Below, in pieces: positions 63,102 through 64,000 of a stretch of DNA of 64,000 nucleotides. This DNA comes from Akkermansia sp. N21116 (lineage in GTDB: Bacteria > Verrucomicrobiota > Verrucomicrobiia > Verrucomicrobiales > Akkermansiaceae), in assembly GCF_029854705.2 (NCBI RefSeq), contig NZ_CP139035.1, positions 930,001 to 994,000 of the forward strand. The letters are read 5' to 3'. Below the pieces are notes generated by a model. It worked only from the letters and a program-made list of their open reading frames with translations. It was not told where the DNA came from and made no database searches. Position 1 is the stretch's first letter. Each line of letters opens with the position of its first letter. Position numbers and translations under genes: made by a program.

Positions 63102-64000
63102 AGCTGACGATCTTTCCATTCACGGGGGATTTCACGTCTTGCGGCTATTTTTCCTTGTTGCAGGGCTGGTTCCATGATGCACGCCTGCTCCGATGATATG
63201 GTAATTCTCCCAGTAAAATCGACGTGATATGTCTGGTTGAAATAACAGACGTCTTGATGTTCGTTGCGCGATACGCTCGTGTAGAAAGGAGCGTCTATTT
63301 CCGATGTTTGGAAGGAGCTTCCCTTCTGGTAGTAAATAGAGTGAGTTCTTCTCAAAAGTCCGGATGTTCTGTTGAGATGCTTGATGACCAGGTCTTTTAT
63401 TTCCGAACGCGGGTGGCCAAACTGGTTGTCGTATCCGGCGCTGACGTGGGCGGAAAAAGGATGCAGATCTCGGAGAAAAGCCTCAAAGACTTCAAAGTCG
63501 CGTTGCGAGGCGGGGGCTGTTTCCGTAAAATGGCCGAGAAGCGTTGCACTGGCTCCATGATGCGGAACGGAGAGGAAATGGCATTTGTCGTAGTTCAGAA
63601 AGGGAAACCACCGCAGTTCATCTACGATATAATAAATTGTTTCGACGGTGGCGTCTCCCGGAAAGAGGAAATAGGCGTAAATGTCCTTCTTTCCTTTCTC
63701 GCGGCGTACAAGTACTTTTGCCAGGACAACAGACGAGGATTGATTGATCAGATCCGGAACGGCCAGCTTCTCGTCGTAATACTGGTTATATTTTTCAACG
63801 GACAGGCAAATGATATTGAAGAGCTCGACGATTCGAATGCCTTTGTCCGGGTACCCAACGAACGGAAGCGGTATCGTCCAGTTGCACAGGCCATATGGCC
63901 CTTTTTTTACGTTGGCTTGCGTAAATGTGTAAGGGGGGGCGCCGCTGGCTCCTCCGTAAAAATAATGATCTATAATAATATCTTCATTGTCAATTAAGGA
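63098..64000 (-). CDS. ComEC-like metallo-beta-lactamase-fold hydrolase, 5' end beyond window
   Basis: The minus-strand frame is open from the window edge to TGA at 63098-63100, giving 300 residues. The sequence shows AYFLFPGDATVETI (the GDA metal-ligand strand), FLSVPHHGASATL (the HHG motif) and FSAHVSAGYDNQFGHPRSEI (the SAGYxNxxGHP motif), all typical of the C-terminal half of ComEC/Rec2-type MBL hydrolases. The usual N-terminal HxHxDH metal site would lie outside the window. The start of the giant LysM gene overlaps its stop by four bases (ATGA), so the two are translationally coupled. A 257-codon frame on the opposite strand over the same bases is a shadow. Substrate is unknown; relatives act on nucleic acids or in conflict systems. 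Confidence 0.83.
   Translation of the reverse strand, partial: SLIDNEDIIIDHYFYGGASGAPPYTFTQANVKKGPYGLCNWTIPLPFVGYPDKGIRIVELFNIICLSVEKYNQYYDEKLAVPDLINQSSSVVLAKVLVRREKGKKDIYAYFLFPGDATVETIYYIVDELRWFPFLNYDKCHFLSVPHHGASATLLGHFTETAPASQRDFEVFEAFLRDLHPFSAHVSAGYDNQFGHPRSEIKDLVIKHLNRTSGLLRRTHSIYYQKGSSFQTSEIDAPFYTSVSRNEHQDVCYFNQTYHVDFTGRITISSEQACIMEPALQQGKIAARREIPREWKDRQL

Noticed and set aside
63224-63997. 257-codon plus-strand frame at the right edge
   Set aside because: The opposite strand is fully open to the edge and carries clear MBL motifs (PHHGA, SAGYDNQFGHP), so this frame is the shadow.

Overview
The window looks like a chromosome segment of an Akkermansia-type verrucomicrobium. This is inferred from three things: the Akkermansia-style signal peptide (MKLHLPPTLRKALL...) on a giant autotransporter, the PVC-type autotransporter barrels, and the general lack of strong Shine-Dalgarno sites. 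No taxonomic search was possible.

Layout. (1) 2-742: the 3' part of a MalY/PatB-type PLP lyase. (2) 743-30366: a surface-protein region. It holds a 7836-residue autotransporter, a 1045-residue autotransporter with Pmp-like motifs, a tRNA-Asn, a decayed AraC regulator and a small outer-membrane barrel. Each autotransporter is preceded by a short segment (163 and 175 bp) bounded by inverted repeats, and the two pairs of repeats share nearly the same core. This is the expected layout of phase-variable invertible promoters. (3) 30883-34814: a truncated 3' half of tRNA-Leu(CAG) lies beside a tyrosine recombinase, marking one edge of an integrated element. An AAA ATPase (DUF4143 type) and a second tyrosine recombinase follow. 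(4) 35015-49430: a tightly packed, all-plus-strand cluster of 11 genes. It encodes a zinc-ribbon/TM protein, a glycine-zipper lipoprotein and a second lipoprotein, a TM protein with a degenerate GTPase-like domain, a GrpE-like protein, two Hsp70-like proteins, a J-like/zinc-ribbon/FN3 protein, a zinc-ribbon GTPase, a soluble VirD4-like ATPase, a coiled-coil protein and a membrane-anchored lipase. This cluster is the best candidate for an undescribed system, plausibly a chaperone- and GTPase-controlled conflict or defence system with a lipase effector. (5) 49785-51814: a kinase plus vWA pair resembling the TerY-P module, with no phosphatase. (6) 51962-52427: a frameshifted HsdM remnant. (7) 52428-64000 (minus strand): a 3557-residue LysM-containing giant protein, translationally coupled (ATGA overlap) to a ComEC-like metallo-beta-lactamase-fold hydrolase that runs off the right edge.

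How the parts may work together (inference). The recombinases near 31-35 kb mark an accessory island carrying conflict-type cargo, and either could also act on the invertible segments. In the central cluster the two Hsp70s, the GrpE-like factor and the J-like adaptor would form a dedicated chaperone cycle. The GTPase and VirD4-like ATPase would supply sensing or motor functions, and the lipase would attack membranes. Most long ORFs opposite the two giant genes are antisense shadows caused by their composition.
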